Of a DNA stretch of 64,000 nt, positions 41,816 to 52,510 are shown in pieces. The position numbers and the translations under genes were made by a program. The notes under the pieces were generated by a model. The model saw only the letters and a list, made by a program, of their open reading frames with translations. It had not been told where the DNA came from and ran no database searches. The stretch spans positions 263,936,962 to 264,000,961 of the forward strand of contig OY986435.1 of the NCBI GenBank assembly GCA_963920525.1. Direction: 5' to 3'. Each line of letters starts with the position of its first letter. Positions within the stretch are counted from its first letter, which is position 1. The stretch is from Dichetophora obliterata (Eukaryota > Arthropoda > Insecta > Diptera > Sciomyzidae).

Positions 41816-42345
41816 TCAAAATAAAAAGTTACTTCTATTGATACTTGATACGTTGTACGAAAATTTAAATTTAAAGAAGATTTTTTTAAAAAAAAAAAAC
41901 AAAACTTCACAAAACTCGAAAAAACTCTCAAATTTCACTAGATCTACAAAGCGAAACATTTGTTCAATTGAGTTAAAAAAAAATTCTCGTGAACCTTGAA
42001 AAATTTTTCAACAAACTTTATCATTAGATTTGTCAATTTGAACAACACCAAAATAGATTTTTGAGACCACTTTTGAGAAATCGAGCAACGGTTCGACGGC
42101 TCACCATGATGACTAAATCCACTTTTCTTTTCTCTAGTTTCTAAAAAAATTGCTAATGATTATTTTCAACACGAGCAAAAGCAGCGGACAGAGGATTATT
42201 GATTGCAGGGTTGCATACATATTTGGCCAAAGTACGATTTTTCACAATGAAATAAATAGAGGAAACCTTTTTGTTGGTAAAAAATGTTTTAAACAATTCT
42301 ACAGTTTATCCCAAGTATTAACAAATAGATTTGTATTATTTTAAA
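41816..42345. other. Noncoding spacer
   Basis: No gene seen. A weak open frame at 42150-42344 lacks any motif. Confidence 0.4.
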
Positions 42346-42420
42346 ATTTTATAATATATATATATATGTATGTATATATATATATATATATATCATAATT
42401 TAATATATATATATAAATAC
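42346..42420. repeat. AT/TATG microsatellite
   Basis: Interrupted (AT)n with TATGTATG. It marks the left edge of the following tandem array. Confidence 0.9.
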
Positions 42421-43310
42421 TAGCTTAAGCCCGGCGCGTTGCTGCCGCGGCCTCGTTGCCAAACGCGAATAAAATGTTATCAGTGAAACTACGTATATGT
42501 AAATTGTGGTCGAATTCCATGAATGTGCGATCAATAACTCAAAAGCTGTTGAATTTTTCAAATTTAGGTTGTATGGGAGGTACCACGCCCCCTTGTTCAA
42601 CGCCATACAAAGTTATCAGTAAACCTACATGTGTAAATTGAGTTCGAATACTGAATTCCGAGGCTGTGCGGCCTACAACTCAAAAATTATTCGATATCGG
42701 AAATTTTGGTTTGTATGGGAGGTGCCACTCTCCCTTGTTTAACGCCCATAAAATGTTATTAGTGAAACGGAAGGTGTAAATTGTGGTCGAATTCCGAATT
42801 CTGAGGCTGTGTGGCCTATAACTCCAAAGCTATTCGATATCGCAAATTTTGGTTGTATGGGAGGCTCCACGCCCCTTTCCAACTTCCATAAAATGTTGTC
42901 AGTGAAGCGGCACGTGTAAATTGTGGTCGAATACCGAATTCCGAGGCTGTGCGGCCTATAATTCCAAAGCTATTCGATATCGCAAATTTTGGTTGTATGG
43001 GAGGTGCCACGCCCCCTTGTTCATCTCCCGTAAAATGTTATCAGTAAAGCGGCACGTGTAAATTGTGGTCGAATACCGCATTCCGAGGCTGTTCGACTTA
43101 TAACTTCAAAGCTATTCGATATCGCAAATTTGAGTTGTATGGGTGGTGCCACGCCCACTGGGGGTAGGAGAATAAATAATACTTTACGACCTATTCTCAA
43201 ATCTACCAAATACACATACAAAATTTCGTGAAAATCGGTAGAGCAGTTTCGGAGGAGTTCTACCTCAAACACCGTGACACGAGATTTTTATATGTGTATT
43301 AGATAAAAAG
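42421..43310 (+). repeat. ~140-bp tandem array within an ACTAGC...GTGTATTAGAT element
   Basis: After a start-like ACTAGCTTAAGCCCGGCGCG, five units repeat at about 42471, 42607, 42750, 42890 and 43031. Each has AAAATGTTATCAGTGAA, GTAAATTGTGGTCGAATTCC and TTGTATGGGAGGTGCCACGC. A unique 3' part (AATTTCGTGAAAATCGGTAG, AGCAGTTTCGGAGGAG) ends near ATGTGTATTAGAT. This layout (ACTAGC...CCCGC head, ATCGGT.GAGCAGTTT tail) is a common arthropod repeat type of unsettled class. Related heads or tails occur at about 45920 and 62270. Confidence 0.75.
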
Positions 43311-43883
43311 TTATATGTATTTTAATATTTTAGGAAAAATCAGTAAAAAAAAACTTTTTCTTAAAAAGCCAAAAAATAAAGAATACTAAAACCACAAATA
43401 TACATATTATCTAATGAATTTGCAAAAAAAAAACTTTTAAATGTTTTAGTTAAAACTAAGAACTTTAATAAATGTTTATCTTCAAATGTATTTTTTATGA
43501 ATTTTTGAGTCGATGTACGAAAATTTGTACAGTTACCAGAAATGGGTTAATTCTATTCTTGTTACTAAAGAATACAAAATTTTATCCGTACACAAGCCAA
43601 GTATTTATTTTTCCTAAGAAAAACAAAAACTAAGATATTCACTTACTTTAAGTTGTCATTGAGTTTTCTATCGACGTCAAGAATATACTATTTGAGAAAC
43701 TACTTACTACTATTCTATGCACTCAAGAAAGTTTTATGACAATAAGCTTTTGAGTTGAAATGATGTTCTATTTGACATAACTTTTTTCATTTTATGAGCA
43801 CTTCAAAGTGATAATATTAACCTTGTAAGACACAACAACAAAAATTGTTTAGTAAAATAAATTTTATTGCATTATTTCTCTAG
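43311..43883 (+). other. Intron of the FAM20-type gene (end at AG 43882-43883)
   Basis: A/T-rich intronic sequence ending TTATTTCTCTAG, a good acceptor. The upstream exon was not found in this window, so this intron may be very long. Confidence 0.6.
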
Positions 43884-43964
43884 GTCTGGCGACATCCATG
43901 GCGACGTTCCTATCATAAACGCAGGAAAGCACAATGGGAAACTGATGCCGGTTACTGTGCAATG
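43884..43964 (+). CDS. Fam20: FAM20C-type kinase exon A (81 bp)
   Basis: Between a CTAG acceptor and a GTAAGC donor, 27 codons read [19 protein letters not shown] followed by TDAGYCAM. They align without gaps to the segment just before the catalytic motif of animal FAM20C ([16 protein letters not shown]...YC). FAM20C is the Golgi kinase that phosphorylates secreted proteins at S-x-E sites. The exon is phase 0 at both ends and joins in frame to 44594. Conservation and splice sites make this the strongest host-gene evidence in the window. The N-terminal exons must lie upstream. Confidence 0.92.
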
Positions 43965-44593
43965 GTAAGCAAAATTAGCTTAAGTGCACTTTAAGAACTT
44001 GAATAATTTAATGAAATGAAAGGAAAATCATGAAAAACTTAATTGGATTGTAATGTAATATGCTGTTAGGTTTACTTGTTGCTCTACACAAAGGATAAAG
44101 CAAAACAGTTTAAGCTAGAAATTTCTATTGATAACATTCTACATTTGAAAGCAAAAGTGAAATAAAAATCAGAATTACAACAGTAGTTGTTGCTCTTGTT
44201 GATTTTATTTTTCTTGTAAATGCTGCCTTGGCTAGTGCAAAGCTAGAGTAAAGTAGAGGAAAAAGCAAAGTTTATTAAAAAATTAAGGACCTAAAACGAG
44301 TTAGTCTTAAGTACTTATGCTATGAAAACCAACAAAAAATTACATTTCAAAAGTAGAAAAAAAAAAATTTGTTTGGATCATATTTTAAATTTTTTTCTTT
44401 TGTTTAAGAAAATTTGTACTAAAGAGGTATTTTTATGGATAAAAACTGTTTGGAAGTTTTAACAAAAGCATCTTTGCCTTAAGGATTAAATAACTATTTC
44501 ACACTTAAAAGCTTCTTTATGATTCCTTAAATAATTTTATAATTTCTTTGTTTGTTTTGGCCTTTTTATTGTCTTTCTTCTAACCTCTTCTAG
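43965..44593 (+). other. Intron between the two FAM20 exons
   Basis: 629 bp, GTAAGC...TCTTCTAG, A/T-rich, no repeat recognised. Confidence 0.85.
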
Positions 44594-44706
44594 GTGCGTG
44601 ACATTCCACCTTACGATGAAGGACGCCGCCTGCTGGATCTCATGGATATGTCCGTGTTTGACTTTCTTACCGGCAATATGGACCGCCATCATTATGAGAC
44701 TTTTAA
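44594..44706 (+). CDS. Fam20: FAM20C-type kinase exon B (113 bp)
   Basis: 37 codons plus two bases read [20 protein letters not shown] followed by [17 protein letters not shown], ending at a GTAAGTG donor. [18 protein letters not shown] is the hallmark of the FAM20/Four-jointed kinase fold. The Asp in NMDRHHYE is expected to be the catalytic base. The next exon should encode the metal-binding DNG motif; I did not find it to the right within the window, so the following intron is probably longer than 19 kb or the exon escaped me. Insects usually have one FAM20C-like gene (CG31145 in Drosophila). Confidence 0.93.
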
Positions 44707-46684
44707 GTAAGTGTCTGAAATTTAAAATTATTAATAACAAACTAATTGCGAGTACGTAGCAAATCTTAAGAGCTGCCAAATAAGGCAAAAAGGTTGGTTT
44801 TCATAACTTTTTTGTTTTCATGCTCAGCCTAATTAGAATGCATATTTTAATTGAATTTTTTGATGAAGGACTAAAAGACTCTTGTGCACCAATCCTAACG
44901 CAATTTCTTTTGATATTTTTCCCCTTTTAATTACATAAAATTATGTTGCTGCTCTTAGAATAAATACTTTTCTTAGAATTTATCTTGGCGCATTCTTTAT
45001 AGAGAGGTAGAATGGTTGTGGCCTCAATTTAAACAATATTTTAAGCTAAGAAAGGGGAAAAGGACAGGCAGACAACATCATTTGAAGTTTATAACAAAAA
45101 CATAAAAGAAAAAAATATGTATGTCCTCTAAGCAAATAAATCTTACGAAGTGCGTCTTGCCCGCATTTTGTGCGCAAGAGAGTGTCACAATAATTTAATG
45201 AACTTTAAATGAGCTGCGGTTATGCGGTACATGGGTTACATTCAATTTATTTATTTTATCCATGCCTTTTATTCTCTTCATCTTCCTCTCAGACTTGTCC
45301 TTTTCTACCCGAGTTTATATCCTTTTTATTCGACACAAGATTGCAGAGTTGTTGTTTTTGTCCATCAAGTCTTGTTGCAATTATTTGATGATTTGTACAT
45401 TAATTGTTTTCGGAATAAAGTCGTGCTTGAGAGGTCATTAGTGCTTTTCCAGAACATCTAACAAAAATGTCAAATTCGAACTTAGACCACTTTTATTCAA
45501 GTTCAGCATGTTAACAAGCAATGGTTAAGGAAACACACACGAGGGATCAAAAGAGTTAAAGCTTCAGAGTGAAGGACGTGATAAAGAATAGGTAGAAGTA
45601 ATTTGAATGGAAGAACCAATTTTAAAATGCTTGTATAATTCAATTATGATATTAATCCACCCACACTCGAGCTAATAAAAAACTCCGATCAAAATATTTT
45701 TCTTATCGGTCAGGTTCTTCAACGTAATCGCCAGAATTTCTTGTTAACACTCAAAACTGTAAAATTTCTGCGAATGATATTCGTAAACAAAATATTCGTA
45801 CATTCTACCATTATTCGTAAAATATACAAATAATTTGTATTGTGATATCTTTACGAATTCATTCGTAAAATGATGCTTATACCTGATGTAGTATCTAGGA
45901 ATATATTCGTTTTATGTACTAACTAGCAAATACCCGCTGCCTCGTCTGCGATAAAAATATTAAATACCATGTAAAAATTTTAAATCTTAAAGTATTTTGT
46001 TGTAAATTTATACTTTATCATATATATACCTGAAAAGTTATGAGTACCTATCGTTTTTACTTTGTCTAAAAAACAATAATAAAAGCTGCTGGTTTTTTCT
46101 GTCTGTCTAACCAGAATATACGCTTAGTTTATTGTTTAATACGTTTAATAAAACCTTCAGTTAAATGGGCTATATATTAAAAAAAATGCCATGCCTTTTA
46201 TTCTTCTATAAATTCTTTATTAAAGTTAAAAAGATATATTTACATATACTAACCTAGTTTTTGTAAAAAATCGGTTAATCGGTTTAAGCCGGTTATTTCT
46301 TTATAAATTCGAAAAACCGGTTTTTAAAAATTTTGAATTTTTTGGTTATTCGAGAAACCAGTTTTTACATTTTGTCGAATATTTGACAACACTTTCATTA
46401 TCCCAAATTTTAGTTGAATTCCTTGTCAACAGGAGCCTTCATTCCTGTCAAGGAACCCACAGAACCTGAAGAGTCCCAATGACGCAACCAAATCCCAATC
46501 CCAGTTGAATCTCTTTCCCACAAGAACCATCATTCTTTTCCTTAAAACTCACAGAAGCGTAAAATATCCAAATGACGTACCTAGGAACTGGCCAAATTCC
46601 ACAGAAGCCATAAAAATCATAGAGCAACAGTTGGAAGTCTTCTAAATAACATAGTAATTTTTTTATTCTTAAAAACTCAACAGA
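44707..46684 (+). other. FAM20 intron, left part
   Basis: No gene. Contains ATTCGTAAA-rich sequence at 45770-45900, an ACTAGCAAATACCCGCTGCC head of the 42.4-kb repeat type at 45922, and CCGGTTTT inverted words at 46260-46370. Confidence 0.5.
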
Positions 46685-46800
46685 ACTATTCACGTGAATA
46701 CTATTCACGTGAATGCAACAATCACGTGAATACGAACTTTACGTGTAGTTCGTGAATAAAATATACGTGTAGTTAAAGTTTGAACTTGCGTGAACAAGTG
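46685..46800. promoter_or_regulatory. CACGTG (E-box) cluster
   Basis: TTCACGTGAA-type palindromes lie at 46691, 46706 and 46723, 15 and 17 bp apart, followed by TACGTGTAG repeats at about 46739 and 46764. CACGTG is the bHLH-Zip (Max/Myc/Mitf) site. Whether it is regulatory or just a repeat is unknown. Confidence 0.5.
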
Positions 46801-47092
46801 TAGTTCGAAACACTTATTTGAGCTGAAGCTCTAATTCAATGTAACACTCTCATAATTAAATTTTTGCAATTTCTTAAAGAAACCAGAAGAAAATGATATT
46901 TTCCTAGAAAAGTGAAAAATTGCAACTACTTACAAGTTATTTACATGGTGTTTTCTCGCAAGTTTTATGTTTAATTTCTAATTTATAAAAAAAAATCAAT
47001 AAAAAATAAAAAGTAAACCTTTATTTTTAAATCAAAAACTTTTAAGAGTTTTTGAGTTTTGTTATTGAGTTTTTTATTTAATAGCCCTATTC

Positions 47093-47349
47093 TGGCAAAG
47101 TAACAATTGTTACCCAGTATTTTTAATATTTCTATGTTTTAAATGTAATTTTTGTTTTCAAAACAAAATTTGAAGCTCAAAAAACAATTTTTTAAAGAAA
47201 TTGCCATTATCTAAAAAGCAGGTGACAATTTTTATCAAAATTTATTAATTTTGAGTTTCAAATTTGGTTTTGAAATCAAAAAGTTACAACAAACACATAG
47301 AAATATTAAAAATACTGGTTAGCAATTTTTACATTGCCAGAATAGGGCT
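47093..47349. mobile_element. Hairpin MITE, 257 bp
   Basis: AGCCCTATTCTGGCAA... at the left pairs with ...TTGCCAGAATAGGGCT at the right. Complementarity continues inward almost to the centre (TTGAAGCTCAAAA against TTTTGAGTTTCAA), so the whole element is a near-perfect palindrome. Target duplication unclear (TTAA-like sequence nearby). Confidence 0.8.
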
Positions 47350-47390
47350 TTAAATAGCATTTTTTCTGCAGGGTTATAAATCTCGGGTCT

Positions 47391-48518
47391 CGCACGCAGA
47401 GAAAAAACATAGTTGGAACAACCATGTTTTAAGAGGATCATAGTATGATTCGGATTATGATTGTTGCTAACATGTTCTTAAACATATAATATTTTTTTGA
47501 TCATGATAAAATGATTACAACAACCATATTTAGAAAATAAACTTTTTTGTAGGAACCAAAATATTATTGAAACAATCATTATTCTCTTATTGGGTCAAAA
47601 ATAGAATGATTGCAGCAACTATATTTATAAATTTATTTTTAGGATCCAGAATATTATTAAATATTATTTATTTTCATGCACTCCAATTTCCATAGCTATT
47701 AATTAAGATATCTCCAAATACTTGCCATTGACTAGGCTGAACAGAAATATTAATTCAACTGAAAAATTTTTATCATAAAATTTTCTGTCCGAGCTGGGGT
47801 TTGAACCGCGGCTTTTTCGCTTACGAGCCACGCACACTACCAGTAAGCCACAGCCGCTACTGCGGCTCGCCTGACTAATGCCATTCATAAACATGGTTCA
47901 TTAAGTACATTGTCAAAAATAGCAATATTTGTGATAAACAAAATATGGTCAGAATTGCGAAATATGTTTACGGTAAAAAGAAACATGTTTGCTACAATTA
48001 AAGTCGAAAATATCACTTTTCTGAGTGCTGTTTTTAGGATCAGGCGATTTAAAACAAAACACAATAATTGAACAGTTGACAAACGAAACGGCACATACCC
48101 AAGAATCGATAAAACTTATTGTGTCTGAATGAAGTGAAAGTTTTTCCAGCAAACTGTTCAGACACAATAAATTCTTTCGATTTTTGGTTATGTTCTGCTT
48201 CGTTTGCCAACAATCAAAGAATAGTTCAGACAAACATTCAAGATTCTAATATGTTTGTCTCTATAATAATATTCACATTTATCATGATTGACAGAACTAC
48301 AACGTTTTTGTTGCAACTAATAGTAGAGGCAATCATAGTATGTTGACGATTTCAACTATGTTATGATTTCAACTATAATGTTATTTTTGGTACCACCATT
48401 AGTAAACAATGACTTTATTAAGGCAAACATTTTTGTTTGCAGAAATAATACAATAATTTTAGTAAAAAAATTATTATTGCAGTAATCATGTCTCAACCAT
48501 GTCTTTTCTCTGCGTGCG
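47391..48518. mobile_element. TIR element, 1.13 kb
   Basis: CGCACGCAGAGAAAAAACAT (47391 onwards) matches the complement of 48494-48518 with few changes. The interior is rich in ATGATTGTTGCAAC-like words and carries a SINE copy at 47786-47862. No transposase frame. Target duplication not evident. Confidence 0.7.
47786..47862 (-). repeat. tRNA-derived SINE, copy c (A and B boxes intact)
   Basis: On the minus strand an A box TGGCTTACTGG (47840-47850) and a B box GGTTCAAACCCC (47796-47807) are spaced as in a tRNA gene. The arms do not form a canonical tRNA, and the 3' flank CAGCTCGGACAGAAAATTTT matches the other SINE copies. It could be transcribed by RNA polymerase III. Confidence 0.65.
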
Positions 48519-48529
48519 GAGAGTGCAGC

Positions 48530-49932
48530 CCTGGCAATTGGCAACTGTCAAATGTTAATGTAATTCAAACTTATTTTTGAGCAATTAAAGGTTTGTTATT
48601 TTACAATATGGAACGTTTTACCACCGCACAAGCCATCCAAATTGTTAAATTCTTCTACAGAAATGGTGACTCTGACGTAGCAACGTATAGCGACTTACGA
48701 TAAAATTATGGACGTCGTAATAGTCCTACTGAGCGAACAATTTTTTAATATAGTGGAGAAATTTGAAGAAAGTGGATCGGTCACAGATATTGTAAGACCT
48801 GTGCATCATCGTTATGTACGCCGCACCAAAAATATTGCTACTGTTAGGGAAAGAGTGACTGAAGACCCAAATTTGTAAATTCCACGGCGCGCTCAGCAAT
48901 TGGAGTTGTCTAGTTGTCTTACGGCTCCTTATAGCATATTCTACATTTGGATCTGGATCTTCAGCCAAACAAAGTCCAACTAAAAATAGAGTTGAAGCAA
49001 ACAGCGAGCGGTAAGGCCCATTTCGCGCTGGGTACCTGAAAAACCTAAATTATGGTTTATGGAGCTCTGAAAATACCCTAGCGATTGTGGATACGGCATT
49101 GCATTCGTGACTGTCTGGAGTGCATTATGGTTTGGTCATGGCAGAATTAGAGAAGGTATATGCATTTTGGAGAGGGAGACTGCCGCAACTGTCAAAAAAA
49201 AGTTGACAGCTCATACAAAATCTGAAAACGATGAGAATGCGATAAGAAAGCGAAAATAGGCAAGAATAGCAAAATGCTTGAGTTTGACAATTCTGGCTAT
49301 GAGAAAGAGAGCGCAGTCTGAAATGCATATACCTTCTCTTATTCTGCCATGGGTTTGGTGGTATCATTGGTCCATATATTTTTGAAAACAAACAAGGAGC
49401 AACCCTACAGTCAATTCTGAGCGCTATGGCCGCATGTCAGCCTATTTTTCTCGGCCTGAAATTGAAGATATGGATCTGGACGAAATGTGGTTTCAGAAGG
49501 ATGGTGCCAAAAGCCACATAACAACATCAATTAGAGCTTTGTTGCAACATAAATTTCCAGGAAGTTTTATTTCAACTTTTGTCGATGACAATTGGTCCCC
49601 GAGATCGTGCTATTTGACGCCTCTACCCCTTTTTTGAGGCTACGCAAAAGATCGTGTTTTCAACTCAAACTCTCAAACTCTTGAGTAACTAAAAACCAAC
49701 ATTCGTCAAGTAATGGCCGAGCTAGTGCCCAAGATGTGCGGAAAAGTATTGAAAATTACCTCAAATGGATTGATTTCGGAATAACTCCCGTGGAGGACAT
49801 TTTAATGATATTATATTCCACGTGCAATGGGAAAGTCCAAACATTATAACGAAATAAAAAATTTATCGAAATGTGAATTTTTAGTGTGTTTTTTAATACT
49901 TTTCTTTTCGAAGGAAAAAATGGATAACCTAG
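48530..49932 (+). pseudogene. mariner transposase remnant (second family)
   Basis: The + strand reads MERFTTAQAIQIVKFFYRNG from the ATG at 48608, then GRRNSPTERTIFNIVEKFEE, SGSVTDIVRPVHHRYVRRTK and IPRRAQQLEL with stops between. After an inserted MITE it continues with FSRPEIEDMDLDEMWF and QKDGAKSHITT (catalytic QDGA box, Gln-Asp changed to Lys-Asp) and ends with KVIENYLK-like sequence near 49750. The right end GGATAACCTAG|TA matches mariner termini; the left end is lost. Many stops; inactive. Confidence 0.78.
49137..49351. mobile_element. P-type MITE, 215 bp, 31-bp TIRs, 8-bp TSD
   Basis: The ends are 31-bp inverted repeats with one mismatch, starting CATGGCAGAAT. The 8-bp direct repeat GGTTTGGT flanks both sides (49129-49136, 49352-49359). 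TIR length of 31 bp, CATG start and 8-bp duplication are those of P elements. It is inserted in the mariner remnant. No coding. Confidence 0.7.
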
Positions 49933-50238
49933 TATATAAATTCTGTTTTGCGCTTTAAGTCAAAATCGTGATCATCAAATGTTCTTCAATCGGATGCAAA
50001 TTTTAAATCTACTTGCTACAGACAAAAAAGAATAGAAATCCTGTTAAGGATTATTTAACATTTTAAATTTTTCATGCATATAAAAGTATCTTTAATGTTA
50101 TTCTAAAACATCTTTTATAGCCTAGGCAAAATAAAATGAACTAAAGTGACAAAATGTACGTCTTTTCAATTGAGGTGTACTTTTTTATTGATTTTAATTA
50201 ATTTTTGATCTATTAAATTATTACATGAATTTAATTGC
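49933..50238. other. AT-rich spacer
   Basis: Nothing recognised. Confidence 0.4.
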
Positions 50239-52475
50239 GAGCTTTAGATCAAGTAAGTTTTTTTAGTCATAAGTAATTGAACATTGAACATTTGGTTGTG
50301 AAAATAGCCACCTTTCAGTTAAAACACTAGCTTCTAGCGAGGCAAAAAAACCAGGGACCACAAATAACAATTATTTTCAAACAAATTTCAAAAATAATTA
50401 TTATCAAACATTTCATAACAGTTATTTCTTGGTCATTATTTTTTTTCGATCAGCAATAAAAGTTATTTCTTGGTCGTCATTTTTTTTCAATCAAAAATAA
50501 AAGTTATTTCTTGGTCATTATTTTTTTCAATCAGAAATAAAAGATGCTTCGTGTTAGTTACTTTTTTTTAATTAGAAATTAAAGTTATTTCGTGGTCGTT
50601 ATTTTTTTCAATCAGAAATAAGTTATTTCATTTTGGTTATTTTTTTCAATCAGAAATAAAAGTTATCTCGTGGTCGTTATTTTTTTCGATCAGAAATAAA
50701 AGTAATTTTTTGACCGTTATTTTTTTCGATCAGAAATAAAAGTTATTTTTTATCTATTTTTTTCGAACAGAAGAAAAAAATTATTTTTTGACTGAAATAA
50801 TTTCCATTATAGAAAATATGTTTAAGTTTTATAAGGTGAGAGTTCTGAGAGCTAATCTTTGAGTATTAAAAAAATTTGAGTATTAAAAAAAGTGGCAACA
50901 AAAATAGTGAATGACACTAAAAGGTGGAAAATAGTGACAAAATTTGAAAAATTTGAGCGAAATTTTGAATTTTATAAGTTTAATTAATACTCGTATAATA
51001 CAAAATTTAATTTGGTTTTATTAGTTTTTCTTTTTTTCGGTCCTGAATTACAGTTCACATTTTTTTATAGTTCAATAATATAAAAAACTTACAAAAAGTT
51101 GTACTTTTTTGAAGGAAAAAATCTGTAACAACGTATATTATAGTTAATATACAAAAAACTAAAAAAGATTTTTCAACAAAACAGTTATATTCTTATCATA
51201 TTCATATTCATGCAACAGTATTGCAGATTTAATAAGTTTGAAAAGAAAAAATTCATATATCGTAGGGGTTTTCTCACGTTTTTTCCCTTACACAAAAAAT
51301 AGCTACGGTGCTTGGTTTGTTTTGACAGCAGTTTGACTTTTTCCTTGTTTGTAGTTCGTTTGTTTCCTAATAAGACAATCAGATTCATTTGCTTTGTTTC
51401 GTTGCAATTGCTGCATTGTAATTTCGCCAATAGAGATTATGTTATAAGAAGATTTGAATTGAGAAAAACAGAGAAAAGCCATGAGTCTAATCGAATAAAA
51501 ATCGATCAAAAAATAACTTTTATTTCTAATCGAAAAAAATAACGACAACGAAATAACTTTTTTTTTTATTGAAAAAATATCGACCACGAAATAACTGCTA
51601 TTTCTGATCAAAAAACTAATGACCAAGAAATAACTTTTACTTCTGATTAAAAAAATAACGACCACAAAATAACTTTTATTTCTGATTGAAAAAAATAACG
51701 ACCACGAAATAACTTTAATTTCTGATTGAAAAAAATAACGACCACGAAATAAATTTTATTTCTGATTGAAAAAAATAACAACCACGAAGTAACTTTTATT
51801 TCTGATTGAAGAAAAACTACCAGGAAATAACTTTTACATCTGATTGAAAGAAATAACGACCAAGAAATAACTTTTATTTTTTGATGGAAAAAATATCAAT
51901 CACAAAGCAATTGGTTTGAGGTGATTTTTATCTTAAAAATCATGAAAAAAAAGTATGTAAAACTGGAATCTCTAGCTCCCTAGCGTCACATTGCTATATT
52001 TAAAAGAATTATACAACAACTTTTTACACATGATCTTTTGATCTAAAATTTAAAAAATAATCGTTATTTTGGGTTCCTGAAAAAAAACTCGTTTCATTTC
52101 TATGGTGCATTTCGACAAACTGTCGAACACCAATGAATATTGAAATAAATAAGAAGCAACTAGAACAGATGGCAACCTTGGTAGAGTTGATGGCGGTGAT
52201 TTATAAATAGCCTACGTCTTTAAAATGTCGTATGATCAAGTAGCCAATTTGAACGTTCAATTTGTTCAATATAGTTCAGATGAATGAGTTCGAAAATGTG
52301 CGAAATCATATACGACTTTAAACAGTGAGTTCACTGTTTCACAGCTTTATCACTCAAAGACAACTGAAGAGGAAATGTAGCGATACCGAAACAAGCTGTC
52401 TAGTCAGCATAGTATTTGACTCTATACAGAGTTGTTTGTTGTTGCTTTCTAAAAAACTTACTTGGTCTAAAACTC
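50239..52475. mobile_element. Composite element bounded by inverted GAGCTTTAGATC motifs
   Basis: ATTACATGAATTTAATTGCG, then GAGCTTTAGATCAAGTAAG (50222-50261), is mirrored at 52453-52490. The interval contains the foldback element (50370-51905) and most of repeat R-B (52130-52500). Whether it is one transposon or a chance pairing of R-B copies is undecided. Confidence 0.45.
50370..51905. mobile_element. Foldback-like element 2 (arms of ~40-bp subrepeats)
   Basis: The left arm (50370-50800) has about ten units GAAATAAAAGTTATTTCTTG plus GTCGTTATTTTTTTCAATCA. The right arm (51495-51905) has about ten units in reverse complement (ATAACTTTTATTTCTGATTG, AAAAAAATAACGACCACGAA). The ~690-bp centre is A/T-rich with no transposase. 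The architecture equals that of element 1, but the subrepeat is unrelated. Confidence 0.8.
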
Positions 52476-52500
52476 GCAATTAAATTCATTTTATATTTTT
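52130..52500 (-). repeat. Dispersed repeat R-B, copy 2
   Basis: Reverse-complement match of 41440-41815 including CACCGCCATCAACTCTACCA, CTGACTAGACAG and ACTCTGTATAGAGTCAA. Confidence 0.8.
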
Positions 52501-52510
52501 ATAATAATCT

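Noticed and set aside
42400..43272. Several 61-83 codon frames in the 42.4-kb array
   Set aside because: Each is a translation of the 140-bp tandem unit on the minus or + strand; recurring peptide pieces follow the DNA repeat.
44537..44788. 83-codon minus frame over FAM20 exon B
   Set aside because: Antisense shadow of the conserved + strand exon.
47786..47862. Functional tRNA gene
   Set aside because: A and B boxes are present but the arms do not fold into a full cloverleaf, and the flanks match SINE copies elsewhere.
50370..51905. CRISPR-like array of ~40-bp repeats
   Set aside because: Units are directly adjacent with no unique spacers, occur in both orientations and lie in a eukaryotic genome.
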